Source of the DNA: CAZQAA01 sp964591255
Lineage (GTDB): Bacteria; Desulfobacterota; DSM-4660; Desulfatiglandales; Desulfatiglandaceae
NCBI GenBank assembly: GCA_964591255.1
Contig: CAZQAA010000015.1
Coordinates: 1-24,017, forward strand
Reading direction: 5' to 3'
DNA length: 24,017 nt
Positions 1-7,237 of the stretch are shown piece after piece. The notes beneath the pieces were generated by a model. The model was given only the letters and a program-made list of their open reading frames with translations. It ran no database searches and was not told the DNA's origin. A program made the translations under genes and the position numbers. Position 1 is the first letter of the stretch. The number at the start of each line of letters is the position of its first letter.

Positions 1-724
1 TCTTGTTTTTGCATTCCTGATGCTTATTACGATCTACGCCTGCGCCTCTGATGAAGAGAAAAAGGCCTCATTTCTGGAAAAGGGAAAGGGCTATTTTGAA
101 AAGGGCGAATACAAAAATGCCGAACTCATGTTCAAAAACGCTATCCAGATCGACCCGGACTGCTTGGAGGCATACACCAGGCTCGGGGCGACCGATCTGA
201 AGCTGGGGAATCTTCAAGGGGCCTTCCAGGCCTATTCCATGGTGGCAAAGCTTGACCCTGAAAATACGGATGCAAACCTGAAGCTTGCTACCTTCTATTT
301 TCTGGGCAAGAATCAGGACGAGGCCAAAAAGAGGCTGGACCTTGTCCTCAAAAAGGAGACACAGAACACAGAAGCCCTTATGCTCCTGGCAGGCATGAAG
401 GAGCGCGAAAAGGATTTCGACGGGGCCGCCAAAATCCTGAACAGGGTGATCGGGATTGACAGGAAAAACACGCGCGCCTATCTGGGACTGGCACAGATTC
501 TGGCACGCACAGGGAAGTTCGATGAGGCAGAGGCCACTTTTAAAAAGGCCGTTGCAACGGCTCCGGAGGAAATCAAACCGGGTCTTCAGCTTATGAGATT
601 CTATGAATCGATCGGTAAAACAGGTCTTGCTGAAGAAAGATTAAAAAAGCTCATCAAGGCAAACGAAAAAAACCCTGACCTCTATACGGCACTCGGAGAC
701 TTTATGCGAGACAAAAAAGGATGA
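1..724 (+). CDS. TPR-repeat lipoprotein, N-terminal part (5' partial, frame ends early)
   Basis: This open frame runs in from the left edge, so the true start is outside the window; the first ATG seen is at 20. The residues before and after that ATG are hydrophobic and end in I-Y-A-C followed by A-S-D-E-E. This looks like the end of a lipoprotein signal peptide, with Cys as the acylated residue, and would place the protein on a membrane facing the periplasm. From there the chain is made of about six tetratricopeptide units of roughly 34 residues, with the usual A/G-x-x-x-Y/F and A-x-x-x-P spacing. TPR arrays are protein-interaction scaffolds. The frame stops at TGA 722-724 in the middle of a TPR unit, which continues without a register break in the frame starting at 721. 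I read 1-2259 as one interrupted gene. The partner and exact role are unknown. Confidence 0.8.
   Translation, partial: LVFAFLMLITIYACASDEEKKASFLEKGKGYFEKGEYKNAELMFKNAIQIDPDCLEAYTRLGATDLKLGNLQGAFQAYSMVAKLDPENTDANLKLATFYFLGKNQDEAKKRLDLVLKKETQNTEALMLLAGMKEREKDFDGAAKILNRVIGIDRKNTRAYLGLAQILARTGKFDEAEATFKKAVATAPEEIKPGLQLMRFYESIGKTGLAEERLKKLIKANEKNPDLYTALGDFMRDKKG
713..724 (+). other. Frame change at A6 run within the TPR gene
   Basis: The codons read GAC AAA AAA GGA TGA. Adding one A to the run at 713-718, or slipping back one base, gives D-K-K-R-M-K and enters the frame of the following ORF at exactly the right TPR spacing: Tyr to the closing Pro is 29 residues both here and in the next repeat. 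A separate start at ATG 721 is unlikely because the purine run abuts the ATG with no Shine-Dalgarno spacer. The cause may be a sequencing or assembly error, a real mutation or slippage. The in-frame heptamer is C AAA AAA, which is poorer than the classic A AAA AAG site, so programmed frameshifting is the least supported option. Confidence 0.7.
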
Positions 725-2259
725 AAGAGGCCGAAGATGCATATCTCAAGGCCATTCAGATCGACCCTGACAAGACAAGATCATATATGGTGGCAGGAAG
801 ATTCTACGAGTTCACGGTCAAAAAGGAGAAGGCCCTTGCCATGTACAACAAGGCCCTTGAACGCAATCCGGAAGATGTAAGGATCATGAACGTCCTGGCC
901 AGATTTTATGTAAATAACAGGGAAAATGAAAAGGCCAGGGAATATTTGGAAAAGATACTGAAGATCAGGCCCAAGTATTTCCCTGCACGGCTCCTGAAGG
1001 CGGAAATCCTTGTTAAAGAGGGGAAGAGTGCAGAGGCCATTTCGATCGTGGATCAATTAATTCATGAAGAACCGGAATCCTTCCAGGCCCATTACCTTAA
1101 AGGGATAGCCCACATGGCAAAGGGGGAAGTAAACATTGCAAAGGCAGAATTTTCCAAGGTAATGAAACTGAACCCTAAATATACAAGGGCAAAGATCCTC
1201 CTGGCTGAAATCCATCTGAAGGAACATGATTTTCAGACAGCAGAAAATTATGCCAGGGAGGTCCTGGCTGCTGAACCGGATAACTATCAGGCAACACTAA
1301 TCCTGGGAAATGCCTGCATGGCCCGCAGAAAAGAGGATGCAGCCCAGGAGGCATTTAATAAACTGATTGAACTCGATCCTGAAAATCCGCAGGGGTGGTT
1401 CAGGCTGGGGCTGCTGCAGAGAATGCAGAAAAAATACGATCTTGCTCTCCCGAATTTTGAAAAGGCCATCTCCCTGAATCCCAATCTCATGGATGTGCTC
1501 GCCAACATAGTGATGGTACACATGGCCAAAAAGGAATTTGATGCCGCTGTCAGAAGATGCGATATCCAGCTCCAGAAGGTAGGCGACAAGGCGGTGCCGA
1601 GGGCATTTATCCTGAACATGAAGGGATCGGTCCTTTCAACCTGGGGTAAAGAGACAGAGGCTGAAAAGGCCTTCAAACAGGCCATACAGCAAAATCCCAA
1701 CTTTTTGCCGCCTTATTACTCCCTTGCAAGACTATACATGCGGAAAAACAAGCAGGATATGGCCATTTCCCAATATAATGAATTGTTGAAAAAAGACCCG
1801 AAACAGCCCTTTCCGCATATGCTCCTCGGAATAATATACGACATTCAGAAAAAGCACAATCTTGCGGAAGAGGAATACAAAAAGGCCCTGGAACTGGACC
1901 CAGAGTTTGCACCCGCTGCAAACAATCTTGCCTTCCTCCTTGCTGATCAGGACAAAGAACTGGACAGGGCCCTGGAGCTTGCCCAGAAGGCCAAGGAAAG
2001 GCTCCCGGATGATCCAGGTGTCATGGATACACTCGGGTGGGCCTATTACAAAAAGGGTCTGTATGACAGCGCGCGGAGTGAACTCCTGGACAGTATCGAA
2101 AAAATGCCCGATAACGCAGTGATACACTATCACCTGGGGCTCACCTATTACAAAAAAGGTGAAAAAGAAAAGGCCCGGGAAGAACTGGAAAAGGCCCTCA
2201 GTCTCGACAATTCCTTTGACGGCGCAAAAGAGGCCGCAGAGGTCCTTAAAAAATTATAA
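721..2259 (+). CDS. TPR-repeat protein, C-terminal part of the same gene
   Basis: This 512-residue frame consists almost entirely of about 14 tandem TPR units ending in D-P or N-P, for example LDPENPQ, LNPNLMD and LDPEFAP. It has no signal peptide or membrane segment of its own. The array ends with a unit carrying DTLGWAYYKKG, a sequence type common in large bacterial TPR proteins of secretion or polysaccharide-export loci. Its first residues complete the repeat cut off in the preceding frame, so the native product is probably one lipoprotein of more than 740 residues. The gene is followed after 9 bases by a membrane coiled-coil gene on the same strand, so the two are probably co-transcribed. 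No enzymatic domain is visible. Any tie to exopolysaccharide or PEP-CTERM systems would be a guess from architecture only. Confidence 0.85.
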   Translation: MKEAEDAYLKAIQIDPDKTRSYMVAGRFYEFTVKKEKALAMYNKALERNPEDVRIMNVLARFYVNNRENEKAREYLEKILKIRPKYFPARLLKAEILVKEGKSAEAISIVDQLIHEEPESFQAHYLKGIAHMAKGEVNIAKAEFSKVMKLNPKYTRAKILLAEIHLKEHDFQTAENYAREVLAAEPDNYQATLILGNACMARRKEDAAQEAFNKLIELDPENPQGWFRLGLLQRMQKKYDLALPNFEKAISLNPNLMDVLANIVMVHMAKKEFDAAVRRCDIQLQKVGDKAVPRAFILNMKGSVLSTWGKETEAEKAFKQAIQQNPNFLPPYYSLARLYMRKNKQDMAISQYNELLKKDPKQPFPHMLLGIIYDIQKKHNLAEEEYKKALELDPEFAPAANNLAFLLADQDKELDRALELAQKAKERLPDDPGVMDTLGWAYYKKGLYDSARSELLDSIEKMPDNAVIHYHLGLTYYKKGEKEKAREELEKALSLDNSFDGAKEAAEVLKKL

Positions 2260-2268
2260 CCCAATCCT

Positions 2269-3405
2269 ATGAAATATCTCTCGCTTAAGGTCCTCATCCT
2301 TTGCATACTATTGCCCCCCATACTTTATATCATCTCCGTACAATGGCTGGAGGGGTATCTGAAAGAGAAGTATACCCGGAAAGTCGAGGAGATTTATATA
2401 GGTGATGCACACCGCCTGTTGGGGGGAGAGATATCCCTGCAAGATGCCATTGAGGAGAATATATCCCGGTTTCTAAAAAAGGATCCCCTGGTGCCACTGG
2501 GGTTGAAGATACATATCACCGTTAGCACAAAGAAAAGGACCCTTCTTTATCCCAGGATATCCGAAGGACATCCCGGGACCCCGCAACGAGATCCCATAAA
2601 AATTGCGAGTGAAAACTACCGTCTCATGAAAGAGGGTATGGTATTGCGTCTTGAACTGAAACTCGGCCATAATACCCCCATTACAAACGGCCTCCTTGGT
2701 TTTTACATCCTTCTGTCTCTGGGTGCATTGTTTATCTATTACAAAAAGGCACAATCAAGGGCCGAAAAGGAAAGTATTGAGAAAGATAATAAGATAAGCA
2801 GGCTCCAGGAGAGGCTCAAAGGCCTGGAACATGGTCGCGAACAGCTCATATCAAAGACCAGAGAGATTCGCTCCAGGCTTAAGGAGACCAGGGAACAGGC
2901 CGCAAAAAATGAGGAAGATATGCTCCATGAGGTCATAAACCTGGAAGAGAAATTGCAGGAAAATTTGGCCCAGCAGGAAATCCAGCAACAGGAAATCCAG
3001 GAACTCAAAAAAAAGATAATGGAGCTGGAAGAGGATAGATCAGTCCACAAGGACATACATAAACGAAAATTAAAGGCCTCATTCGACCTGACCCAAAAGA
3101 GATTCAAGGTCCTTTACAAAAACATTGTAATCCATGAAAGGGCTGTAACAGGCTTTACAGAGCTCAATGATGATATGAAGATAAAATGTGAAGAGATAAT
3201 CCACCAACTTGATCAGGATCCAAGGCTTGTGCCTATAAAGCGAAAGGTCTTTGACGGAAAGACCAAAAACAAGATACTGGAAATAATATTTGCCTACAGG
3301 GGAAGGCTCTATTACAGATGGTCTAAAGAGAACAGGCTTGAGGTCCTGGCCATTGGCACCAAAAACACCCAGGCGCGGGAACTCGAATACCTCTCCCGGC
3401 TTTAG
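2269..3405 (+). CDS. Two-TM coiled-coil protein with RelE/ParE-like C-terminal segment
   Basis: I do not recognise a named family. The 378-residue protein has an N-terminal hydrophobic helix (about residues 7-26), an extracytoplasmic stretch (about 27-138) and a second membrane helix (about 141-158). A long charged coiled coil follows (about 163-258), rich in E, K, Q and R and including a Q-Q-E-I-Q duplication. The layout resembles sensor or scaffold proteins with a periplasmic domain and cytoplasmic output. The last 110 residues differ: after a helical part comes K-R-K-V-F-D-G, then I-I-F-A-Y-R-G-R-L-Y-Y-R-W and L-E-V-L-A-I-G-T-K-N-T. That order recalls the beta-sheet core of RelE/ParE-type proteins (G-x-x-R-x-x-Y-R-W, then V-L-x-I-G). 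The resemblance is from eye only. The gene starts 9 bases after the TPR gene and probably shares its transcript. Confidence 0.75.
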   Translation: MKYLSLKVLILCILLPPILYIISVQWLEGYLKEKYTRKVEEIYIGDAHRLLGGEISLQDAIEENISRFLKKDPLVPLGLKIHITVSTKKRTLLYPRISEGHPGTPQRDPIKIASENYRLMKEGMVLRLELKLGHNTPITNGLLGFYILLSLGALFIYYKKAQSRAEKESIEKDNKISRLQERLKGLEHGREQLISKTREIRSRLKETREQAAKNEEDMLHEVINLEEKLQENLAQQEIQQQEIQELKKKIMELEEDRSVHKDIHKRKLKASFDLTQKRFKVLYKNIVIHERAVTGFTELNDDMKIKCEEIIHQLDQDPRLVPIKRKVFDGKTKNKILEIIFAYRGRLYYRWSKENRLEVLAIGTKNTQARELEYLSRL

Positions 3406-3408
3406 ACT

Positions 3409-3434
3409 GCCGGGATGCTGGAAGGCATCCCGGC
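3409..3434. terminator. Perfect 10-bp hairpin between convergent genes
   Basis: GCCGGGATGC (3409-3418) pairs with GCATCCCGGC (3425-3434) around a 6-base loop. It lies 4 bases past the stop of the coiled-coil gene and 11 bases past the stop of the convergent DUF5320 gene. No clear T-run follows on either strand, so a role as a bidirectional terminator or RNA 3' end is inferred from position. A further partial copy (ATCCCGG) follows at about 3435-3441. Confidence 0.5.
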
Positions 3435-3444
3435 ATCCCGGTGT

Positions 3445-3798
3445 CTATTCTGAAGATTCAGACTCAAGTTCCTCGATGCGTTTATTTATGGCATCAAGTT
3501 CCCTCTCCATGGCGCTTGCTTCATCTTTGAGCATACTGACCTCATCTTGAGGGCTCACGGATCCATACCATCCTCCAGCAGTGGGGGGATATGCCCTTCG
3601 CGGCCCAAGGCCTCGGCCATAGCCCCAATTCCGGCCAAAACCGGCCCTGAAACCACGGCCGCGCCCAAGGCCCCGTCCGTAACCGGGTCCCCATGCTGGC
3701 GCAGGCCCATAGGATGCCCGGGAAGGATTACAATAACCTCGTCCCCATCCTGTCATGGGACCTCTTCCTGCAGGTCCTGTTGCATCAAATCCAGGCAT
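3445..3798 (-). CDS. DUF5320-type Gly/aromatic-rich small protein
   Basis: The product is 117 residues. It opens with M-P-G-F-D-A-T-G-P-A-G-R-G-P-M-T-G-W-G, the signature start of DUF5320-type proteins as I recall them. The middle is a low-complexity stretch of Gly, Arg, Tyr, Trp and Pro (about residues 20-75), and the end is a short acidic coiled coil (about 80-117) with I-N-K-R-I-E-E-L-E-S-E. I chose ATG 3798 over GTG 3807 because AAAGGAGG sits 8 bases before the ATG and overlaps the GTG. It follows the DUF134 gene by 19 bases on the same strand, so the two are almost certainly co-transcribed. In other anaerobes such genes often sit near NifX/NifB-type and Mrp-type iron-sulfur genes, but none is visible here. 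The function is unknown. Confidence 0.8.
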   Translation of the reverse strand: MPGFDATGPAGRGPMTGWGRGYCNPSRASYGPAPAWGPGYGRGLGRGRGFRAGFGRNWGYGRGLGPRRAYPPTAGGWYGSVSPQDEVSMLKDEASAMERELDAINKRIEELESESSE

Positions 3799-3817
3799 AC
3801 AGAACACCTCCTTTCAT

Positions 3818-4156
3818 CTAAAATCCACCGCCCCGTCTGCGGCGGTAACGCCCTCTTCCCCTTGGTGGCATATCAAAATGCCCCCCCTCTATTCTAAGGG
3901 TTTTTCCCATAACCAGGGCATCAGCAACAATGCCCCTTGCCTCGGCCAGGATCCGTCCAAAGGTCTGACGTGAGACATTCATCATTCGCGCCGCCCTTTC
4001 CTGATCCAGGCCCTGAAAATCGTTCAGCCTTATGGCCTCAAGGCCCTCTATGGGAAGAACGACCTCTCCCCTTCCCCATGGGAGCACTCCCATGGGGACA
4101 AAGGCGTCCACAACCGGATGACCCTGGACAAACCTGAGTTTTTTTGGCCTCGGCAT
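3818..4156 (-). CDS. DUF134 (UPF0251) family HTH DNA-binding protein
   Basis: The 112-residue product begins M-P-R-P-K-K-L-R-F-V, typical of the DUF134/UPF0251 family. A sigma-70 region 4-like helix-turn-helix follows at about residues 50-75 (D-Q-E-R-A-A-R-M-M-N-V-S-R-Q-T-F-G-R). The C-terminus is a run of Arg and Gly after D-M-P-P-R-G and may bind nucleic acid or simply be low complexity. I chose ATG 4156 because GGAGG ends 5 bases upstream; the frame remains open to a TTG at 4168 that overlaps this site. The gene leads a two-gene unit with the DUF5320 gene. A promoter framed by two palindromes lies directly upstream, so autoregulation is likely though not proven. Family members are predicted DNA-binding proteins with poorly known ligands. 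Confidence 0.88.
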   Translation of the reverse strand: MPRPKKLRFVQGHPVVDAFVPMGVLPWGRGEVVLPIEGLEAIRLNDFQGLDQERAARMMNVSRQTFGRILAEARGIVADALVMGKTLRIEGGHFDMPPRGRGRYRRRRGGGF

Positions 4157-4168
4157 TTTCACCTCCAA

Positions 4169-4188
4169 TTATGAGCTTGTGCTCATAA
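4169..4188. promoter_or_regulatory. Operator-like palindrome, proximal (GAGC-N4-GCTC)
   Basis: TTATGAGC-TTGT-GCTCATAA is a perfect 8-bp inverted repeat with a 4-base spacer. It covers the presumed start site and touches the -10 box of the DUF134 promoter, the classic position for a repressor site. It shares the core GAGC-N4-GCTC with the palindrome at 4223-4240. Confidence 0.65.
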
Positions 4189-4214
4189 TATATTGTTCTT
4201 TACAGAAAAGTCAA
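4187..4214 (-). promoter_or_regulatory. sigma70-type promoter of the DUF134-DUF5320 unit
   Basis: Read on the minus strand, TTGACT (4214-4209) and TATATT (4192-4187) are 16 bases apart; each matches the consensus at 5 of 6 positions. Transcription would start near 4180, within the proximal palindrome, leaving a leader of about 25 bases with a strong Shine-Dalgarno. The -10 box overlaps the palindrome at 4169-4188, and the second palindrome ends a few bases upstream of the -35 box. Confidence 0.65.
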
Positions 4215-4222
4215 GGCTTTTT

Positions 4223-4240
4223 TTTGAGCATAAGCTCAAA
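4223..4240. promoter_or_regulatory. Operator-like palindrome, distal (GAGC-N4-GCTC)
   Basis: TTTGAGC-ATAA-GCTCAAA is a perfect 7-bp inverted repeat with a 4-base spacer, just upstream of the DUF134 -35 box. Its centre is 53 bp from the centre of the proximal copy, close to five helical turns, so proteins bound at both sites would lie on the same face. The leader of alr (4241-4425) begins directly beside it, so an effect on alr is also possible. Confidence 0.6.
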
Positions 4241-4425
4241 TTTTAACACACAATATACCTGCACTGTAACTTCAGAGGGCCGGGGTTTGCTCCTTCTGCA
4301 CCCCGCAAGCGGGCATTAAAATATAATTTTTTGGCTGTATACAGGATCTATACTTGATCTCTTGTGCAAGATCAGCTAACTTTGACACGCCAATTCAATC
4401 TTGCTTGACTGCCCCTTTAAATCCA

Positions 4426-5547
4426 ATGAAGAGCGGACCTAATACTTTAAAAATAGATCTTTCTGCCCTTGTTCACAATCTCTCCGTTACCAGGAGAATG
4501 ATCGGTCAAGGGACAAGGATAATGGGCATAGTAAAATCAGACGCCTATGGACACGGCATGGTAACCATATCCAAGGCGTTGGAAGAAAACAACATAGACT
4601 GTCTTGGTGTCGCTTATACAGATGAGGCCATTGAGCTGAGAAACAGGGAAATCGGACTGCCCATAATCGTATTGTGCGGCATGCAGACCGAAAAAGAGGT
4701 CAGGGAAGTTGTGGAACATGGGCTCATACCCGTATTGTTTGATCTGAAAACAGTACATGCCCTGGACAGGGAAGGCAGGAGACAGGGGAAAAAGAGTCCC
4801 ATGTATCTGAAGGTCGACACAGGCATGGGCCGTCTCGGGATCTCCTGTCGCGAGGTGGGTCCTTTTGTCGAGGCTGCAAGATCTCTTGAAAATGTGGAGA
4901 TAAAGGGGATGATCTCCCATCTGTCAGCGGCTGATGATCCTTCAGACGATTTTACAGATGAGCAGATAAGGGCCTTTCAGGATGCCATAAATACGGCAAA
5001 ATCCTTCGGTCTGGACCCATTGTCCAACAGCATTGCCAACAGCGCGGGCATCATGGATCAGAAGGGGACACACCTTCCCATGGTCCGTCCGGGGATCATG
5101 CTTTACGGCGGTCTTCCATCTCCCGGATTCATGCCTCCTTATATCCTGAGGCCGGTCATGCATTTTCGCGGCCGTATTTTGCAGGTCAGGGATCTGCCCG
5201 ACCACACGCCCGTAAGCTATGGCAAGACTCACTATACAAAGGGTGTGCGCCGGACAGCGGTCCTCTCTGCCGGTTACGGCCATGGCCTGCCGCGAAGCAT
5301 GTCAAACCGGGGATATGTCCTTATAGGGGGGAAAAAGGCACAGATTATAGGAAGGATATGCATGGACATCACCATCTGCGATGTAACAGGAATTGACGGG
5401 GTCAAGGCAGGTGATGAGGCAGTCTTTTTGGGATCACAAGGAGAGGAAACCATCACAGGAGACGAGATAGCCGGATGGGCAGGGACCATATCGTACGAGG
5501 TATTCTGCTCCATTGGACGGCAGAACAGGAAAGAATATTCCATATGA
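4426..5547 (+). CDS. alr: Alanine racemase
   Basis: Alr is a PLP enzyme that interconverts L- and D-alanine for peptidoglycan. The 373-residue length is normal. The PLP-binding Lys37 lies in V-K-S-D-A-Y-G-H-G, and the second catalytic base Tyr265 in V-S-Y-G. R-P-G-I-M-L-Y-G, G-R-I-C-M-D and T-I-S-Y-E-V supply the usual phosphate and substrate contacts. The common G-Y-A-D-G motif reads G-Y-G-H-G (283-287); its Tyr is kept. I chose ATG 4426 (M-K-S-G-P-N-T-L-K-I-D) because homologues begin near here and the upstream TTG at 4354 adds an unrelated extension; there is no strong Shine-Dalgarno. The last codon and stop (ATA TGA) overlap the argS start as ATGA, implying translational coupling. I see no convincing promoter between 4241 and 4425. 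Confidence 0.93.
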   Translation: MKSGPNTLKIDLSALVHNLSVTRRMIGQGTRIMGIVKSDAYGHGMVTISKALEENNIDCLGVAYTDEAIELRNREIGLPIIVLCGMQTEKEVREVVEHGLIPVLFDLKTVHALDREGRRQGKKSPMYLKVDTGMGRLGISCREVGPFVEAARSLENVEIKGMISHLSAADDPSDDFTDEQIRAFQDAINTAKSFGLDPLSNSIANSAGIMDQKGTHLPMVRPGIMLYGGLPSPGFMPPYILRPVMHFRGRILQVRDLPDHTPVSYGKTHYTKGVRRTAVLSAGYGHGLPRSMSNRGYVLIGGKKAQIIGRICMDITICDVTGIDGVKAGDEAVFLGSQGEETITGDEIAGWAGTISYEVFCSIGRQNRKEYSI

Positions 5548-7220
5548 AAAACGAACTAAACAGGATACTGAAGGCCACTATAGACAAATGTTTTGAACAG
5601 GGGACCCTTGTGAAGACCCCTCTTCCTGATTATGTAATCGAGATACCAGGCAACCCTGATCATGGCCATTTTGCCACTAATCTCCCCTTGACACTTGCTT
5701 CCAGCCAGAAACGAAACCCGCTTGAAATAGCCTCTGTAATGGCAGACAACCTGAAAGAGAATGGTGATTTCATCGAAAAGATAGAGGTGGCGGGCCCCGG
5801 CTTCATAAATTTCTGGATCAGGGAGGAAGAGTGGTACAGGATAATGTCCCGCATACTGGAGCTGGGAAAGAATTACGGCAAAAGCACACTCGGAACAGGT
5901 GAACGGGTTATTGTGGAATTTGTAAGCGCCAATCCTACAGGCCCCCTCCATATAGGACATGCAAGAGGGGCAGCAGTGGGTGATACCCTGTGCAGGATCC
6001 TTGCCTTCTGCGGGTATGATGTAGGCCGGGAATTCTACATCAATGACGCCGGGCAGCAGATCAGGCTCCTTGGTGAATCTATCTTCAGTCGATTCAAACA
6101 GTTATCAGATCCTGATTTTCCATTTCCCGAAAAAGGTTACCATGGTTCATATATCTATGACCTTGCCAGGACCATATCGGAATCCATAAATCTGGATAAT
6201 ATGCCGCAGGAAGAGGCCATTGAACTATGCGCCCTTAAAGGCAAGGAGATAATGTTTGAGGATATAAAGAAGGACCTGGCCGATTTCAGGGTCAGCTTCG
6301 ATGTCTGGTATAGTGAAAAGGACCTGTATGATTCCGGCCTGCTCAGGGAGACCCTGAAAAGGCTCAAGGCAAAAGGGGAAATCTATGAAAAAGATGGGGC
6401 CCAGTGGATCAGGACATCCGGATTCGGAGATGACAAGGACCGGGTAATCCGAAAAAGTGACGGGCAGTTTACCTACTTCGCATCTGATATATCTTATCAT
6501 CTCGAAAAGAAACGCAGGGGTTTTACAAGGGCAATCAACATATGGGGTGCCGATCATCACGGCTACATTCCACGTCTCAAGGCCGCCCTCATTGCCCACG
6601 GGTTTCCCCAAAACTGGCTGTCCGTGCTCCTGGTGCAGCTTGTCAAACTGTGGAAAGAGGGGCAGGAAATAAAGATGTCCAAGAGGACCGGGGATTTCGT
6701 TTCACTGAAAGAGCTGGAGAAAGAAGTAGGCGTGGACGCCATGAGATTTGTATTCCTCACCAAGAATCACGATTCACCCCTCGATTTTGATATAGACCTG
6801 GTAAAGAAACAGGACAGCGACAATCCCGTCTACTATGTCCAGTATGCCCACGCCAGGATATGCAGCATTTTCCGGAAGGCAGCTTCAGAGGGAATATCCC
6901 TGTCAGACGATCCGGTCCCCCTTCTGAGACATCTCAAATTGGATGAAGAAATGGAACTAATAAGGGTCATGGCCGAGTTTCCGCCCCTGCTGGAGGAGAT
7001 ATCAACATCCCTTGAGCCACATCGTCTGACATACTATTTAACCTCCCTTGCCTCCATATTCCACAGGTATTTCAACCTGGGGACAAAAAAGGCCGGGTGC
7101 AGGATCGTGACAAATGACAGGCAACTGAGCCAGGCAAGGCTGTTTCTGGCAGAAGCGGTCAGGACCGTAATCGCAAACGGGCTGACCCTGCTTGGCATCA
7201 GCACACCTGAAAAGATGTAA
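5544..7220 (+). CDS. argS: Arginyl-tRNA synthetase
   Basis: ArgS is a class I synthetase that charges tRNA-Arg with arginine in the cytoplasm. At 558 residues it is full length. The N-terminal tRNA-recognition domain includes D-H-G-H-F-A-T-N (about 39-46). The HIGH signature is at 136-139 within S-A-N-P-T-G-P-L-H-I-G-H-A-R-G, and the K-M-S-K-R loop, complete here although many ArgS proteins have a degenerate form, is at 377-381. The helical anticodon-binding domain ends with G-L-T-L-L-G-I-S. The ATG at 5544 overlaps the alr stop by four bases; the same frame is open further upstream inside alr, but those starts would add unrelated residues. The SPOR gene follows after 17 bases. Confidence 0.95.
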   Translation: MKNELNRILKATIDKCFEQGTLVKTPLPDYVIEIPGNPDHGHFATNLPLTLASSQKRNPLEIASVMADNLKENGDFIEKIEVAGPGFINFWIREEEWYRIMSRILELGKNYGKSTLGTGERVIVEFVSANPTGPLHIGHARGAAVGDTLCRILAFCGYDVGREFYINDAGQQIRLLGESIFSRFKQLSDPDFPFPEKGYHGSYIYDLARTISESINLDNMPQEEAIELCALKGKEIMFEDIKKDLADFRVSFDVWYSEKDLYDSGLLRETLKRLKAKGEIYEKDGAQWIRTSGFGDDKDRVIRKSDGQFTYFASDISYHLEKKRRGFTRAINIWGADHHGYIPRLKAALIAHGFPQNWLSVLLVQLVKLWKEGQEIKMSKRTGDFVSLKELEKEVGVDAMRFVFLTKNHDSPLDFDIDLVKKQDSDNPVYYVQYAHARICSIFRKAASEGISLSDDPVPLLRHLKLDEEMELIRVMAEFPPLLEEISTSLEPHRLTYYLTSLASIFHRYFNLGTKKAGCRIVTNDRQLSQARLFLAEAVRTVIANGLTLLGISTPEKM

Positions 7221-7237
7221 TTAAGGACAGGAAAATT

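Noticed and set aside
713..724. dnaX-like programmed frameshift
   Set aside because: The zero-frame codons make the heptamer C AAA AAA, not A AAA AAG, and no stimulatory hairpin is evident downstream. An indel is simpler.
4301..4313. CCCGC-AA-GCGGG as a terminator before alr
   Set aside because: The hairpin would have too tight a loop, there is no upstream plus-strand gene to terminate, and the AT-rich tail is mixed rather than a T-run.
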